This document shows, in pieces, positions 1-8,696 of a DNA stretch of 64,000 nt. Position numbers and translations under genes: made by a program. Source of the DNA: Nigerium sp. Lineage in GTDB: Bacteria; Actinomycetota; Actinomycetes; Propionibacteriales; Propionibacteriaceae. The stretch lies in the NCBI GenBank assembly GCA_016711325.1, contig JADJTH010000008.1, positions 871,377 through 935,376 of the forward strand. The letters are read 5' to 3'. Below the pieces are notes generated by a model. That model was not told the origin of the DNA, searched no databases, and was given only the letters and a program-made list of their open reading frames with translations. Position 1 is the stretch's first letter. The number at the start of each line of letters is the position of its first letter.

Positions 1-26
1 GGAGACGGTCGAGAAGGGAGCCGCAC

Positions 27-1397
27 ATGGCAGAGGATCAGCCGAACCCGATGGAACCGAACCCCATGGAGGAGTTCCTGCGCCAGTTCGGCATTACGCC
101 GGGGCCTGATGGCACGTTCGATATGACTCAGCTCATCGGTCCGCTCCAGCAGGCCATGGCGCAGTTCGGCCGCCAGATGGCCACCGCCGGTGGTGGCGGC
201 GAGGGGCTCAACTGGACGTTCATCAAGGACATCGCCCGCAAGGCGGTCGCCGCGGCCGGCCCCGACCCCTCGCCGTCGGCGTCCGAAGCCGTGGCCATCC
301 GCGACACGGTCGGCCTGGCCGACCTGTGGCTCGACCAGCACATGGCGTTCGGCCGCATCAGCGCGCCGGCCGCGACCTGGAGTCGCGCCGAATGGGTCGA
401 GCACACCATGGGAACGTGGGAGCAACTCGCGGGCAGCGTGTCCACCTCGCTGGCCGGTGCGATCGGCGGCCTGATGCGCCGCAGCGCGGCCGAGGCGCCC
501 GAGGCCGCCGGGATGGCCGCCATGCTCGAGCCGATGATGCGGATGGCCGCGACGGGCATGCTGTCGGCCCAGGTCGGCCAGGGCGTCGCCCAACTCGCCA
601 CCGACGTGCTCAGCGGCTCCGACCTCGGCTTCCCGCTCACCGACACGTCGGTGACCGCGCTGCTTGCGACCAACGTCGCCCGTTTCGCCGACGGCCTCGA
701 CATCCCCATCGCCGACGTGCGGCTCTACATCGCGCTGCGCGAAGCGGCCCGCCAACGCCTGTTCGCGCACGTGCCCTGGCTCGGCCCGCAGATGCTGGCG
801 CTGATCGAGCACTATGCCCGCGACATCACCATCGACGCCGACGCGTTCGAAGAGGCGATGGAGGCGCAGATGTCGGCCGGGCTCACCCCCGAGCGCCTCG
901 AGGAGTTCGGCCAGCAGATGGCCGGCAAGCTGTTTCGTCCGGCGCTCACCGACGAGCAGCACGAGGTGCTCGGACGCCTCGAGACGCTCGTGGCGATCGT
1001 CGAGGGCTGGGTGGACGACGTCGTCGCCCAGACCACCGCGACCCTGCTGCCCAACGCGGACGCCCTCCTGGAAACCGTCCGGCGTCGCCGCGCGTCCGCC
1101 GGCCCCTCCGAAGTAGCGCTCAAGACCCTGTTGAACCTGGAGTTGCGCCCACGACGCGTCCGGGACGCCGCGAACGTGTGGGCCGCGCTGCGCTCCGCCA
1201 AGGGCATCGAGGAGCGGGACGCGGTGTGGTCCCATCCTGACCTCGTGCCGACCGGCGCCGACCTGGACGATCCGCTCGGCTTCGCCGAGCACGGTCACCT
1301 CGCACGCAGCGAGGTCGACGATCTCGACGCGCAGCTGGCCCAGCTCATCGAGCAGGAACGCGGCCGTGAGGGAGGCGCGGCGACGGACCGGGGCTGA
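27..1397 (+). CDS. DUF2342 (zincin-2 family) protein
   Basis: A 456-residue cytoplasmic protein of the actinobacterial DUF2342/COG5282 family, often labelled zinc-dependent metalloprotease or F420-biosynthesis associated. The ATG follows a purine-rich ribosome site (AAGGGAG, about 14-20). The N-terminus is proline-rich, followed by alanine-rich helices. At the place where a zincin helix would lie, residues 238-242 read R-E-A-A-R inside LREAARQRLF, then HVPWL; I see no intact HExxH there, so protease activity is doubtful. In M. tuberculosis the homologue (Rv3195) sits near uvrD2, nudC and adnAB, as here. It converges on the next gene across a hairpin. Function is unknown. Confidence 0.8.
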   Translation: MAEDQPNPMEPNPMEEFLRQFGITPGPDGTFDMTQLIGPLQQAMAQFGRQMATAGGGGEGLNWTFIKDIARKAVAAAGPDPSPSASEAVAIRDTVGLADLWLDQHMAFGRISAPAATWSRAEWVEHTMGTWEQLAGSVSTSLAGAIGGLMRRSAAEAPEAAGMAAMLEPMMRMAATGMLSAQVGQGVAQLATDVLSGSDLGFPLTDTSVTALLATNVARFADGLDIPIADVRLYIALREAARQRLFAHVPWLGPQMLALIEHYARDITIDADAFEEAMEAQMSAGLTPERLEEFGQQMAGKLFRPALTDEQHEVLGRLETLVAIVEGWVDDVVAQTTATLLPNADALLETVRRRRASAGPSEVALKTLLNLELRPRRVRDAANVWAALRSAKGIEERDAVWSHPDLVPTGADLDDPLGFAEHGHLARSEVDDLDAQLAQLIEQERGREGGAATDRG

Positions 1398-1416
1398 CGG
1401 GGCGGCGTCCGTCAGC
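1393..1416. terminator. Hairpin between convergent genes
   Basis: Perfect 8-bp inverted repeat (GCTGACGG, 8-nt loop, CCGTCAGC). The arms overlap the stop codons of both convergent genes, so it could act as a bidirectional terminator. No T-run is visible. Confidence 0.45.
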
Positions 1417-1954
1417 GAGGCGCGTCGCGACGTGTGAAGTCGACGCCCTCGAGGAAGCCGCGCGCGCGTTCGGCGCGGTCGTAGCCGCCGACGATCTGCC
1501 AGAACCGCGCGTTGTGGGCACGCTCGACGAGATGCGTCAGCTCGTGCACCAGCACGTAGTCGACGACCCAGTTCGGCATCGGCCGTAACCGGTCGCTGAG
1601 CCGGATCTCGCCGCTCGTGGTGGTGCACGACCCCCAGCGCGCCCGCATGTCGGCCACCCAGCGCGCGCCGAAGACCGGTTCGGGACCGTCGGCGTGCGGC
1701 GCGACGTACGCGCGATACAACTCCACCGCCCGGGACGTCAGCTCGGCGTCATCGCGGGGCGCGCGCCGCCCGGACTCCTTGGCGAGGAATTGTTGAACGA
1801 GCCCGGGCACCAGTTCGCGGCGCTGCCGCTCGGTCATGCCCGCCGGCACCACCACGACGACCTGGCCGTGCTCCCGGAAGGCGGTCATCGTTCGGGTGCG
1901 GCGCCGCGAGGAGCGCACCACGTAGTCGTCGGGACTGGGGTCGTCGGAACTCAT
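1412..1954 (-). CDS. YgjP-like zinc metallopeptidase (M48-type)
   Basis: A 180-residue protein of the YgjP/WLM metallopeptidase family. Residues H137-E-L-T-H141 give the zinc-binding helix, and H147 within HNARFW is the likely third ligand, matching the family pattern HELxHLxxxxHxxxFW. A preceding RWGSC motif is also typical. I place the start at the ATG leading into SSDDPSP; upstream in-frame codons are arginine-rich and look non-coding. There is no signal peptide, so the protein is cytoplasmic. Homologues near uvrD2 in other actinobacteria are uncharacterised. Substrate unknown. Confidence 0.85.
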   Translation of the reverse strand: MSSDDPSPDDYVVRSSRRRTRTMTAFREHGQVVVVVPAGMTERQRRELVPGLVQQFLAKESGRRAPRDDAELTSRAVELYRAYVAPHADGPEPVFGARWVADMRARWGSCTTTSGEIRLSDRLRPMPNWVVDYVLVHELTHLVERAHNARFWQIVGGYDRAERARGFLEGVDFTRRDAPR

Positions 1955-2246
1955 GGACGCCCATCGTAGAAGGACCGGCCGACACTCGCGCCGCGCCTGC
2001 CTCCGCCGCGGGTGCACGGTTTGACCCGCGCGAGTCTCCCCACTAGCGTGTGCTCCACGGCCCCCGGAAGGGACCCGATGCCCGCAGGGGAAGGCAGGCG
2101 TCAGGCTCCACCGGGGGCTTCGTGCATCCCGGACGGACCCGCCCGCCACCCGCGACCCCGAGCCGCCGAAGGCTCTGCCCTATGCTGAGCGGGTACACCC
2201 CGTGAGGCTCCGCCCGTTGGGGACGAACAACTGCCAGGAGGAACCT

Positions 2247-2408
2247 GTGTCGAACGACACCTACAGCGGCAAGTTCTACTGCGTGAAGTGCAAGGACCAC
2301 CGCGAGGCCGAGGGCGCGATCTCGGTCAACGAGAAGGGCACCCGCATCGCCAAGGCCAAGTGCCCCGTGTGCGGCACCAACCTCACCCGCTTCCTGCCCA
2401 AGGCCTGA
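2247..2408 (+). CDS. DUF5679 zinc-ribbon protein
   Basis: A 53-residue basic protein with two CxxC knuckles (C12/C15 and C39/C42), which should bind one zinc. YCVKCK near the start is the hallmark of DUF5679. The GTG at 2247 is chosen because an AGGAGG ribosome site lies just upstream at 2236-2241; an earlier in-frame ATG has no ribosome site. Function unknown; a nucleic-acid or ribosome-associated role would be a guess. Confidence 0.85.
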   Translation: MSNDTYSGKFYCVKCKDHREAEGAISVNEKGTRIAKAKCPVCGTNLTRFLPKA

Positions 2409-2437
2409 ACCAGACCCGGATGACCTGACCCCAGCCG

Positions 2438-2475
2438 GATGAGGGGCGTCGGCCCTTGCCGGCGCGCCCCTCATC
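2438..2475 (+). terminator. Probable terminator hairpin after the DUF5679 gene
   Basis: An 11-bp perfect inverted repeat (GATGAGGGGCG ... CGCCCCTCATC) with a 16-nt loop, about 30 nt after the DUF5679 stop codon. No U-tract, as is usual in high-GC actinobacteria. Confidence 0.55.
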
Positions 2476-2503
2476 GTCACCTCGGGCCGTGCCACGGTGG
2501 CGC

Positions 2504-2545
2504 CGGTGGTGTTGTCCGTGTCGGCGGTGGTGTTGTCCGTGTCGG
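2504..2545. repeat. 21-bp tandem duplication in an intergenic region
   Basis: Two exact adjacent copies of a 21-bp unit (2504-2524 and 2525-2545; core GGTGGTGTTGTCCGTG), 44 bp upstream of the cyclodehydratase-like gene. The period is two helical turns, so it could be a duplicated operator, or simple slippage. Confidence 0.6.
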
Positions 2546-2588
2546 CGGCCGGCCCCGCTGGCCGCACGCTCCGCGCCACAGTGGTGGC

Positions 2589-3389
2589 ATGGAGACGCCC
2601 GACCGCTACATCATGACCGCGCCGATGAGCCTCCTCTGGCGCTCCGGCGGCGCCCTTCAGGTGGGCCTGGACGCCTCGGGTGCGGTCCTGTTGCCCCGTG
2701 CACCCGAGGGCGCCGATGTGGCGCTGCGTGCGCTGCGTTCGAGCCGCACCCTCGCCGAGGTCGCCCGCCTCGCGCCCCTCGTGCCCCGGGCGTGGATCGC
2801 CGAAACCGTGGCCACCCTCGTCGCACTGGGGCTGGTCGCTCCCGCGTCCGCGGCGCGCCGCGCCACCGTCGCCGTGGTCGGCGAGGGCGTACTCGCCGAC
2901 ACCGTCGCACGTCTGCTGGAGGCGGAGGGTCGCCAGCTCATCGTGACCGCCGGGCTCACCTCCGAAGCGCAGTCCGCCGACCTGGTCGTCGCCTGCGCGT
3001 CGACCGTGGAACCCGATCGCGTCGACGTGCGCGAACTGGCCGGGCTCCCCCACCTGATCCTGCGTGCCGAGCCCGAGCGGGCGGTCGTCGGGCCGTTCGT
3101 CGCGCCCGGGGCCGGATACGCGTGCGTCACCTGCACCGATCTCGTCCGCCGCGACCTCGATCGCGACTGGCCCCACCTATTGGCGCAGTTGTGCCGCACG
3201 CGGCACACGGCTACTCCGCAGCAGGTGGCGTGGGCGTCGGCGCTCGCTTCGGCCCAGCTGACGGCCTGGCTGGTCGGGCGGACCCCCGAGGCATCCGGGG
3301 CGACGTGGGAGCTGGACGCCCACAGCGGGCAGGTCGGCGTCCGGCGCTGGCCGCGGCATCCCGACTGCGGGTGCGCGCTGATCGACTGA
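2589..3389 (+). CDS. ThiF/cyclodehydratase-like zinc protein (Rv3196-type)
   Basis: A 266-residue protein. The central part (about residues 90-170) has a Rossmann-like pattern starting ATVAVVGEG. Two cysteine pairs, C179/C182 (CVTC) and C260/C262 (CGC near the C-terminus), would make the structural zinc site known in ThiF/E1 and TOMM cyclodehydratase-like proteins. Homologues are annotated as TOMM precursor leader-peptide-binding or cyclodehydratase proteins, and one (Rv3196) sits beside uvrD2 in mycobacteria. No precursor peptide or YcaO gene lies nearby, so a RiPP role is not supported. Start: the ATG opening METPDRY; the preceding repeat-derived codons look non-coding. Confidence 0.6.
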   Translation: METPDRYIMTAPMSLLWRSGGALQVGLDASGAVLLPRAPEGADVALRALRSSRTLAEVARLAPLVPRAWIAETVATLVALGLVAPASAARRATVAVVGEGVLADTVARLLEAEGRQLIVTAGLTSEAQSADLVVACASTVEPDRVDVRELAGLPHLILRAEPERAVVGPFVAPGAGYACVTCTDLVRRDLDRDWPHLLAQLCRTRHTATPQQVAWASALASAQLTAWLVGRTPEASGATWELDAHSGQVGVRRWPRHPDCGCALID

Positions 3390-3403
3390 TGCCCCGTCGA
3401 CGG

Positions 3404-5473
3404 TCAGCGATGCTCGGCGAGGACGCCGAGAAGACCCTCGCCGTAACGATCGAGCTTCGTCCGGCCTATGCCCGCGATCTCGGACAGCTCGCCCAGACTG
3501 CCCGGCATACGCTCGGCGACGGCCATGAGCGTCGCGTCGGTGAGCACTACGAAGGCGGGCAGACTCGCGGCGTCCGCCTCGTCCGCCCGCCAGGCCCGCA
3601 GGGCCTCCCAGGTGGCCTCGTCGTAGGTGGAGGCGCACCCGGTGTGTCGGCCGAGCTTCCGCTCGGCGCCGCTGGTCAGGCCGCGCCCGCACACCCGGCA
3701 GCTCGCCGCCATGGCCGAGCCGCGCCGGAGGCGTCCGCGGTTGCCGGACGCCGCGGAGGGCGCCGCGGAGGACGCCGAGACGACGGAGACCAGCCCGTCG
3801 AGGAACCGGCTGGCACTGCGGCGCTGGCCACCGCCGCTGCGGGTGGCCGACCAGGAGACGTGCAGGTGCTCGCGGGCGCGGGTGAGGCCGACGTAGAAGA
3901 GCCGGCGTTCCTCGCTCACCTCCGCCGGAGTGGTCGCCAGTGCGAACGGAAGACTGCCTTCGTGGGCGCCGGTGATCGCGACGGCGTCCCACTCGAGCCC
4001 CTTGGCGGCGTGCAGGCTCGACAGTGTGACGCCCTGCCCGGCCGGCGCATGCTGGGCGCGAGCACGCGCGTCCAGCACGGCGAGAAGGTCGGCGACGCGG
4101 GCCTCCGGGCGGGCGCGGACGAGGTCGTCGCCGAGCCCGGCGAGGGCCGACCAGGACTCCCAGCGCTCGCGGGCGCCGCCCTGCCCGGCGGGCGGTTCGG
4201 TGGTGAACCCGAGGCCGGCGAGCGCGGTGCGCAGCACGGCGTCCGGCGCCTCGTCCGGCGTCGCCTTGCCTGCCGCGGCCAGCGCTCTCAGCGCGATCCT
4301 CACTTCGGCACGCTCGAAGAACCCCTCGCTGCCGCGGGTGGCGAACGGGATGCCGGCATCGGTGAGCGCCGACTCGAACGCGGGCGACTGCGCGTGGATG
4401 CGGTAGAGGACGGCCATCTCGGGCCAGGGCACGCCCGTGGCGTGAAGCGCCGCGAGCCAGGCAGCCACGGTGCCGGCTTCGGACGCCTCGCTCGCCGCGC
4501 CGGCAAAGACCGGCTCGGGACCGCTGGGACGCTGCGCGCGCAGTCCGACGGACGGCCCGTGGCCCACCATCACCGCGTTGGCCAGAGCGACCACCTGCGG
4601 GGTGGAGCGGTAGTCGCGCACCAGTTCGATGCGGGTGGCGTCCGGGTGCCGGGCGGTGAAACCGGTCAGGAAGGACGCCTGCGCCCCCGCGAACGAGTGG
4701 ATCGTCTGGGCGGGATCGCCGACCACGCACAGCTCGTCGGTGCCGCCGCGCCACAGGTCGAGCAACGCCTGCTGCAGAGGGCTGACGTCTTGATACTCGT
4801 CGACCACGAAGTGGCGATAGGCACGGCGCACCTGGGCGGCGATGTCGGCGTGCTCGGCGAGCATGCCCGCGGTGCACAGCAGGATGTCGTCGACGTCGAT
4901 CACGCCGCGGGCGGCCTTGACCGCCTCGTAGTGGGCCATCACCCGACCGACCTGGTCGGGAGCGACACCGTTGACCTCGCGATGCCGAGCGGGGGCGAGG
5001 GCGGCGTACTCCCCCGGGGCCACGTTGCTGACCTTCGCCCAGCTGATTTCGCCGGCGACGTCGCGCAGCAGCGTGGTGTCGGGGGTGAGGCGATCGCGGC
5101 GCAGGGCGTCCGCCACCAGCGCGATGCGGCGATCGGCGACCGGCGGCAGGTCGGAGCCGTACGCCTGCGGCCAGAAGTACTGCGCCTGCCGCAGCGCCGC
5201 GGAGTGGAAGGTGCGTGCCTGGACGCGGGCCACGCCGAGGGCGCGCAGCCGCTCGCGCAGCTCGCCCGCGGCGCGGGTGGTGAACGTCAGGGCCAGCACG
5301 GCGGCCGGATCGAACGCCCCGGTCGCGACGCCGTAGGCGATGCGGTGCGTCATGGCCCTCGTCTTGCCCGTGCCTGCGCCCGCGAGCACCACGACCGGAC
5401 CCTCGAGCGCCAGGGCGACCTGGCGCTGCTCGGGATCCAGTCCGTCGAGGATGCGTTGCGGATCGGCGTTCAC
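3404..5473 (-). CDS. uvrD2: ATP-dependent DNA helicase UvrD2 with HRDC domain
   Basis: A 689-residue superfamily 1A helicase. Walker A AGAGTGKT is at residues 31-38, a DEYQD Walker B follows, and the helicase core is complete. The C-terminus carries a small cysteine motif and an HRDC domain (about the last 60 residues), the architecture of mycobacterial UvrD2. In M. tuberculosis UvrD2 the linker is a tetracysteine; here it reads CxxC-x14-HxxC, one Cys replaced by His, which could still bind zinc. The start is GTG, and recC is transcribed divergently about 115 bp away. It unwinds DNA in repair. Confidence 0.95.
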   Translation of the reverse strand: MNADPQRILDGLDPEQRQVALALEGPVVVLAGAGTGKTRAMTHRIAYGVATGAFDPAAVLALTFTTRAAGELRERLRALGVARVQARTFHSAALRQAQYFWPQAYGSDLPPVADRRIALVADALRRDRLTPDTTLLRDVAGEISWAKVSNVAPGEYAALAPARHREVNGVAPDQVGRVMAHYEAVKAARGVIDVDDILLCTAGMLAEHADIAAQVRRAYRHFVVDEYQDVSPLQQALLDLWRGGTDELCVVGDPAQTIHSFAGAQASFLTGFTARHPDATRIELVRDYRSTPQVVALANAVMVGHGPSVGLRAQRPSGPEPVFAGAASEASEAGTVAAWLAALHATGVPWPEMAVLYRIHAQSPAFESALTDAGIPFATRGSEGFFERAEVRIALRALAAAGKATPDEAPDAVLRTALAGLGFTTEPPAGQGGARERWESWSALAGLGDDLVRARPEARVADLLAVLDARARAQHAPAGQGVTLSSLHAAKGLEWDAVAITGAHEGSLPFALATTPAEVSEERRLFYVGLTRAREHLHVSWSATRSGGGQRRSASRFLDGLVSVVSASSAAPSAASGNRGRLRRGSAMAASCRVCGRGLTSGAERKLGRHTGCASTYDEATWEALRAWRADEADAASLPAFVVLTDATLMAVAERMPGSLGELSEIAGIGRTKLDRYGEGLLGVLAEHR

Positions 5474-5588
5474 GGTGAGTCACTCTAGTGGCGTGTCGCG
5501 CCTTGGTCGTTGGGTTCGGCGGTGTCCAGGTGCGTGCCTCGCACGGCCGACGAGGGACTGTCGGCGGGCCCCACTAGGGTGGGCCCCG

Positions 5589-8500
5589 ATGAACGAGATC
5601 CACCTCCACACCTCCGCCGGTCTGGACGCCCTGGCCGCGGCCTTCGCCGCCCACGTGAGCGTGGCGGGCGATCCGTTCGCGCGTCCGCTCGTGCTGGTGC
5701 CCGGGGCCGGCGTGCAGCGCTGGCTCAGCCAGCAGGCCGCGCGGGGAGCCTCCGACGGCGAGGGGATCACCGCGGGGTGGGACGTGCAGCGCCTCGGCGC
5801 CCTCGACGAGCTGGTCGGCGGGCGGCGTGCCGACGACCCGTGGGCGCCGCAGCGGCTGGTGTGGTCGATTCTGGCGGCGACCGACGCCGGCGCGGCCGGT
5901 TTGGAGCCCCTCGCCGCGCACCTGGCGGCCAACGACCAGCGCTACGCGAACGCGCTACGCCTCGCGCGGTTGTTCGCCCGCTACGCCGACCATCGGCCGG
6001 CGATGCTGGCCGGCTGGCTCGCCGATCCGGACGCCGCGGCGTTTGCCCTGGGTTTCGACGCCTGGCAGGTGCGGCTGTGGCAGGCCCTGCACACACTGAT
6101 CGGCGCGCCCGATCCGGTGCGGGCGCGACCCCTGCTCGCCGCGGCCATCGCCGACGGCGACCGTGCGGTGCGGTGGCCGCAGGTCCACGTGTTCGCGCCG
6201 CGCCGCTCCACGCCGGCCCAGCGCGCGCTGCTCGCCGCGCTCGCCACCCGGGTGCCGGTGCACGTGTGGCTGCCCACCTGTGGCCCGGCCGAGACCGGCA
6301 ACGCGCTCGCGCTCGCGCTCGGACGCCCCGCGCGCACCTGGCACCAGGAGTGGGCGGCGCTCGCCGGCCGGGGCACCGAGCACCCGTCGCCCGTACCGGG
6401 CGGCACCGCACTCGCGGCGCTGCAGGCGTCCGTGCACGCGGGGGCGCCCGTGCCCGCGACCGAGGGTGACGGCAGTCTCACGATCCACGCCAGCCACGGC
6501 GAGGCGCGGCAGGTCGAGGTGCTCCGCGAGGTGCTCACCGGCTTGTTCGCCGATGACCCGACCCTCGAGCCGCGCGACGTGGTCGTCGCCTGCCCCGACC
6601 CGGCCGCGCTCGCGCCCCACCTGTCCGGCGCCTTCGGCGCGCCCGCGGGGGGCGTCCGTACCGCCGAGCCGCATCCGGCCACCCACCTGCGCGTGCAGAT
6701 CGTCGACGCCGGCGCCGCGGGCGCCAACCAGGTGTTCGCGCTGGTCCGCGACCTGATGGGCCTGCGCGCGAGCCGTGCGACGGCGTCCGACCTGCTCGCG
6801 CTGGCCTCACACCCGTTCGTCGCACGCCGGTTCGGGCTCAGCACCGACGATCTGGCCCGGCTCGAAGACCTGACCGCCGCCGCCGGCGTCCGCTGGGGCA
6901 TCGGGCGCGAGCACCGGGCCTGGTTCGGGCTCGGCGACGTGGCGCAGAACACCTGGCAACTGGGCGTCCAACGGTTGGTGATGGGCGAGGCGTTCAGCTC
7001 CGACGGGCTCGCCAGCGCCGGCGTGGTGAGCACGGTCGACGACGTCTCCTCGACCGACACCGTCCTGATCGGCGCGCTCGCCGAGCTTGTCAGCCGTGCG
7101 TCGCGGCTCGTCCATTCCCTGGGCGAGCCCGCGACGGTCGCGGAATGGACGGCGCGGCTGCGTCACGTCGTGGCGCAGATGACCGACGTGCCGTTCGCGG
7201 ACGGCTGGCAGCTCAGCCAGTTCTGGGCGGTGCTGGCGTCGATCGAGACCCGCGCCGGCGATTCGTGTGCGCGGCTCGCCCCGACCGACGCCCTGGCGCT
7301 GCTCGGCGACCATTTCGCCGACCGCGGCGTCCGCCCCGCCTACGGGAACGGGTCGCTGGTGGTGTGCGCGCTCGACGCGCTCGCGCGCGTGCCCCACCGC
7401 GTGGTGTGTCTGGTCGGGCTCGACGACCGTTCGTTTCCCCGCCGGGGCCTCGGCGACGGCGACGACCTGCTGGTGCGGCAGCCGCGGCCGGGCGATCCCG
7501 ACCCGGGGGCCGACGACCGCCAGGCGCTCCTCGACGCGGTGCTCGCGGCGTCCGAGCGGCTGGTCGTGATCTACCAGGGGCAGTCGACCCTCACGCCCGA
7601 GCCCCACTACCCGCCGGCTGGGCTGCAGGACCTGATCGAGGCGGCCGGCCCGGGCGCACTGCGCGCCGAGACGCTGCAGCCGTTCGCGCCGGCCAACTTC
7701 GCGGGCGTTCCTCGCTCGTTCGACCGGACGGCGCTCGCGGGGGCGCGCGCGCTCACCTCGCCGCGGCGTCCGGGCCCCGACCGGTTCGCGGTCGCGCACG
7801 TGCACCGTCGCGCGCCGCTGGAGGCGCTCGACGTCGACCGGCTGGTCGCGTTCCTGCAGCATCCGGGCCGCTTCCTGCTCAAGGAACGCGCCGATCTCAC
7901 CCTCGGCGACGACGATCCGCTGGACGAGTCGATCCCGCTCGAGCTGGCCCCGCTCGCCCGGTGGAAGGCGGGCGACGCCATGCTCGCGTCGCTGCGCGCC
8001 GGGCATTCGCCCGAGGCGGTCGAGACCGACCAGTGGCTGAGCGGCCGCCTGCCACCACGACGGCTGGGGTCGGCGGCGCTGCGCCCGTTGACCGCGACCG
8101 CACGCACGGTGCACCAGTCGTTCCTCCGCGTGGTCGGCGACGCGGTGCCCGAGGTCACGGCGATCGATCTCGACCTCGACGGCGTGCGGCTGACCGGTCG
8201 CCTGCTCACCCGGGCCGGGCAGGTGGCCGAGTCGCACTTCGGACGCGTCGGTCCCAAGCATCTGGCCGCGGCGTGGGTGCGGCAGCTCGCGCTCACCGTC
8301 CAGCACGGACGCCGCACGGACGCGGTCCTGGTCGGCGACCGGGGCACGCGCCGGCTGCTGGCGCCGCCACCCGACATGGCGGCGCAGTTCCTGTCCGACC
8401 TGCTGACCCTGGCCGGGCACGGCACCGAGCGCGTGCTGCCGATGCCGCCGCGCGTCGCGCAGTTCTGGGCCGAGCAGCGCTACCGCGGCCTCGAGCCGCG

Positions 8501-8696
8501 CGACGACCCCGACCAGCTGGCCAGGCTGTGGCGCTGGGACCGCGACGCGGTCTGGAAGCTGTGGTACCCGGGCGAGCGCACCCCGTGGGCGACGCGGCGC
8601 GAGGCCGACGATCCCTGGGGCGGGCCGGGCGAGGACACGGTCCTCGGCGCGCTCGCGATGCGGGTGTGGGAGCCGATCAGGAGGGCCGTGCCGTGA
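5589..8696 (+). CDS. recC: Exodeoxyribonuclease V subunit gamma (RecC)
   Basis: A 1035-residue RecC subunit of RecBCD, which splits the duplex and recognises Chi. It has the typical RecC N-terminus (IHLHTSAGLDAL, then a PGAGVQRWLSQ segment) and a degenerate helicase core. First gene of recC-recB-recD: its stop overlaps the recB GTG as GTGA at 8693-8696, implying translational coupling. The ATG at 5589 is preferred over an earlier in-frame ATG because the RecC fold starts there. The length is close to other actinobacterial RecC proteins. Confidence 0.95.
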   Translation: MNEIHLHTSAGLDALAAAFAAHVSVAGDPFARPLVLVPGAGVQRWLSQQAARGASDGEGITAGWDVQRLGALDELVGGRRADDPWAPQRLVWSILAATDAGAAGLEPLAAHLAANDQRYANALRLARLFARYADHRPAMLAGWLADPDAAAFALGFDAWQVRLWQALHTLIGAPDPVRARPLLAAAIADGDRAVRWPQVHVFAPRRSTPAQRALLAALATRVPVHVWLPTCGPAETGNALALALGRPARTWHQEWAALAGRGTEHPSPVPGGTALAALQASVHAGAPVPATEGDGSLTIHASHGEARQVEVLREVLTGLFADDPTLEPRDVVVACPDPAALAPHLSGAFGAPAGGVRTAEPHPATHLRVQIVDAGAAGANQVFALVRDLMGLRASRATASDLLALASHPFVARRFGLSTDDLARLEDLTAAAGVRWGIGREHRAWFGLGDVAQNTWQLGVQRLVMGEAFSSDGLASAGVVSTVDDVSSTDTVLIGALAELVSRASRLVHSLGEPATVAEWTARLRHVVAQMTDVPFADGWQLSQFWAVLASIETRAGDSCARLAPTDALALLGDHFADRGVRPAYGNGSLVVCALDALARVPHRVVCLVGLDDRSFPRRGLGDGDDLLVRQPRPGDPDPGADDRQALLDAVLAASERLVVIYQGQSTLTPEPHYPPAGLQDLIEAAGPGALRAETLQPFAPANFAGVPRSFDRTALAGARALTSPRRPGPDRFAVAHVHRRAPLEALDVDRLVAFLQHPGRFLLKERADLTLGDDDPLDESIPLELAPLARWKAGDAMLASLRAGHSPEAVETDQWLSGRLPPRRLGSAALRPLTATARTVHQSFLRVVGDAVPEVTAIDLDLDGVRLTGRLLTRAGQVAESHFGRVGPKHLAAAWVRQLALTVQHGRRTDAVLVGDRGTRRLLAPPPDMAAQFLSDLLTLAGHGTERVLPMPPRVAQFWAEQRYRGLEPRDDPDQLARLWRWDRDAVWKLWYPGERTPWATRREADDPWGGPGEDTVLGALAMRVWEPIRRAVP

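Noticed and set aside
2456..5488. 1010-residue plus-strand frame opposite uvrD2
   Set aside because: Antisense shadow of uvrD2 and out-of-frame cyclodehydratase-like gene.
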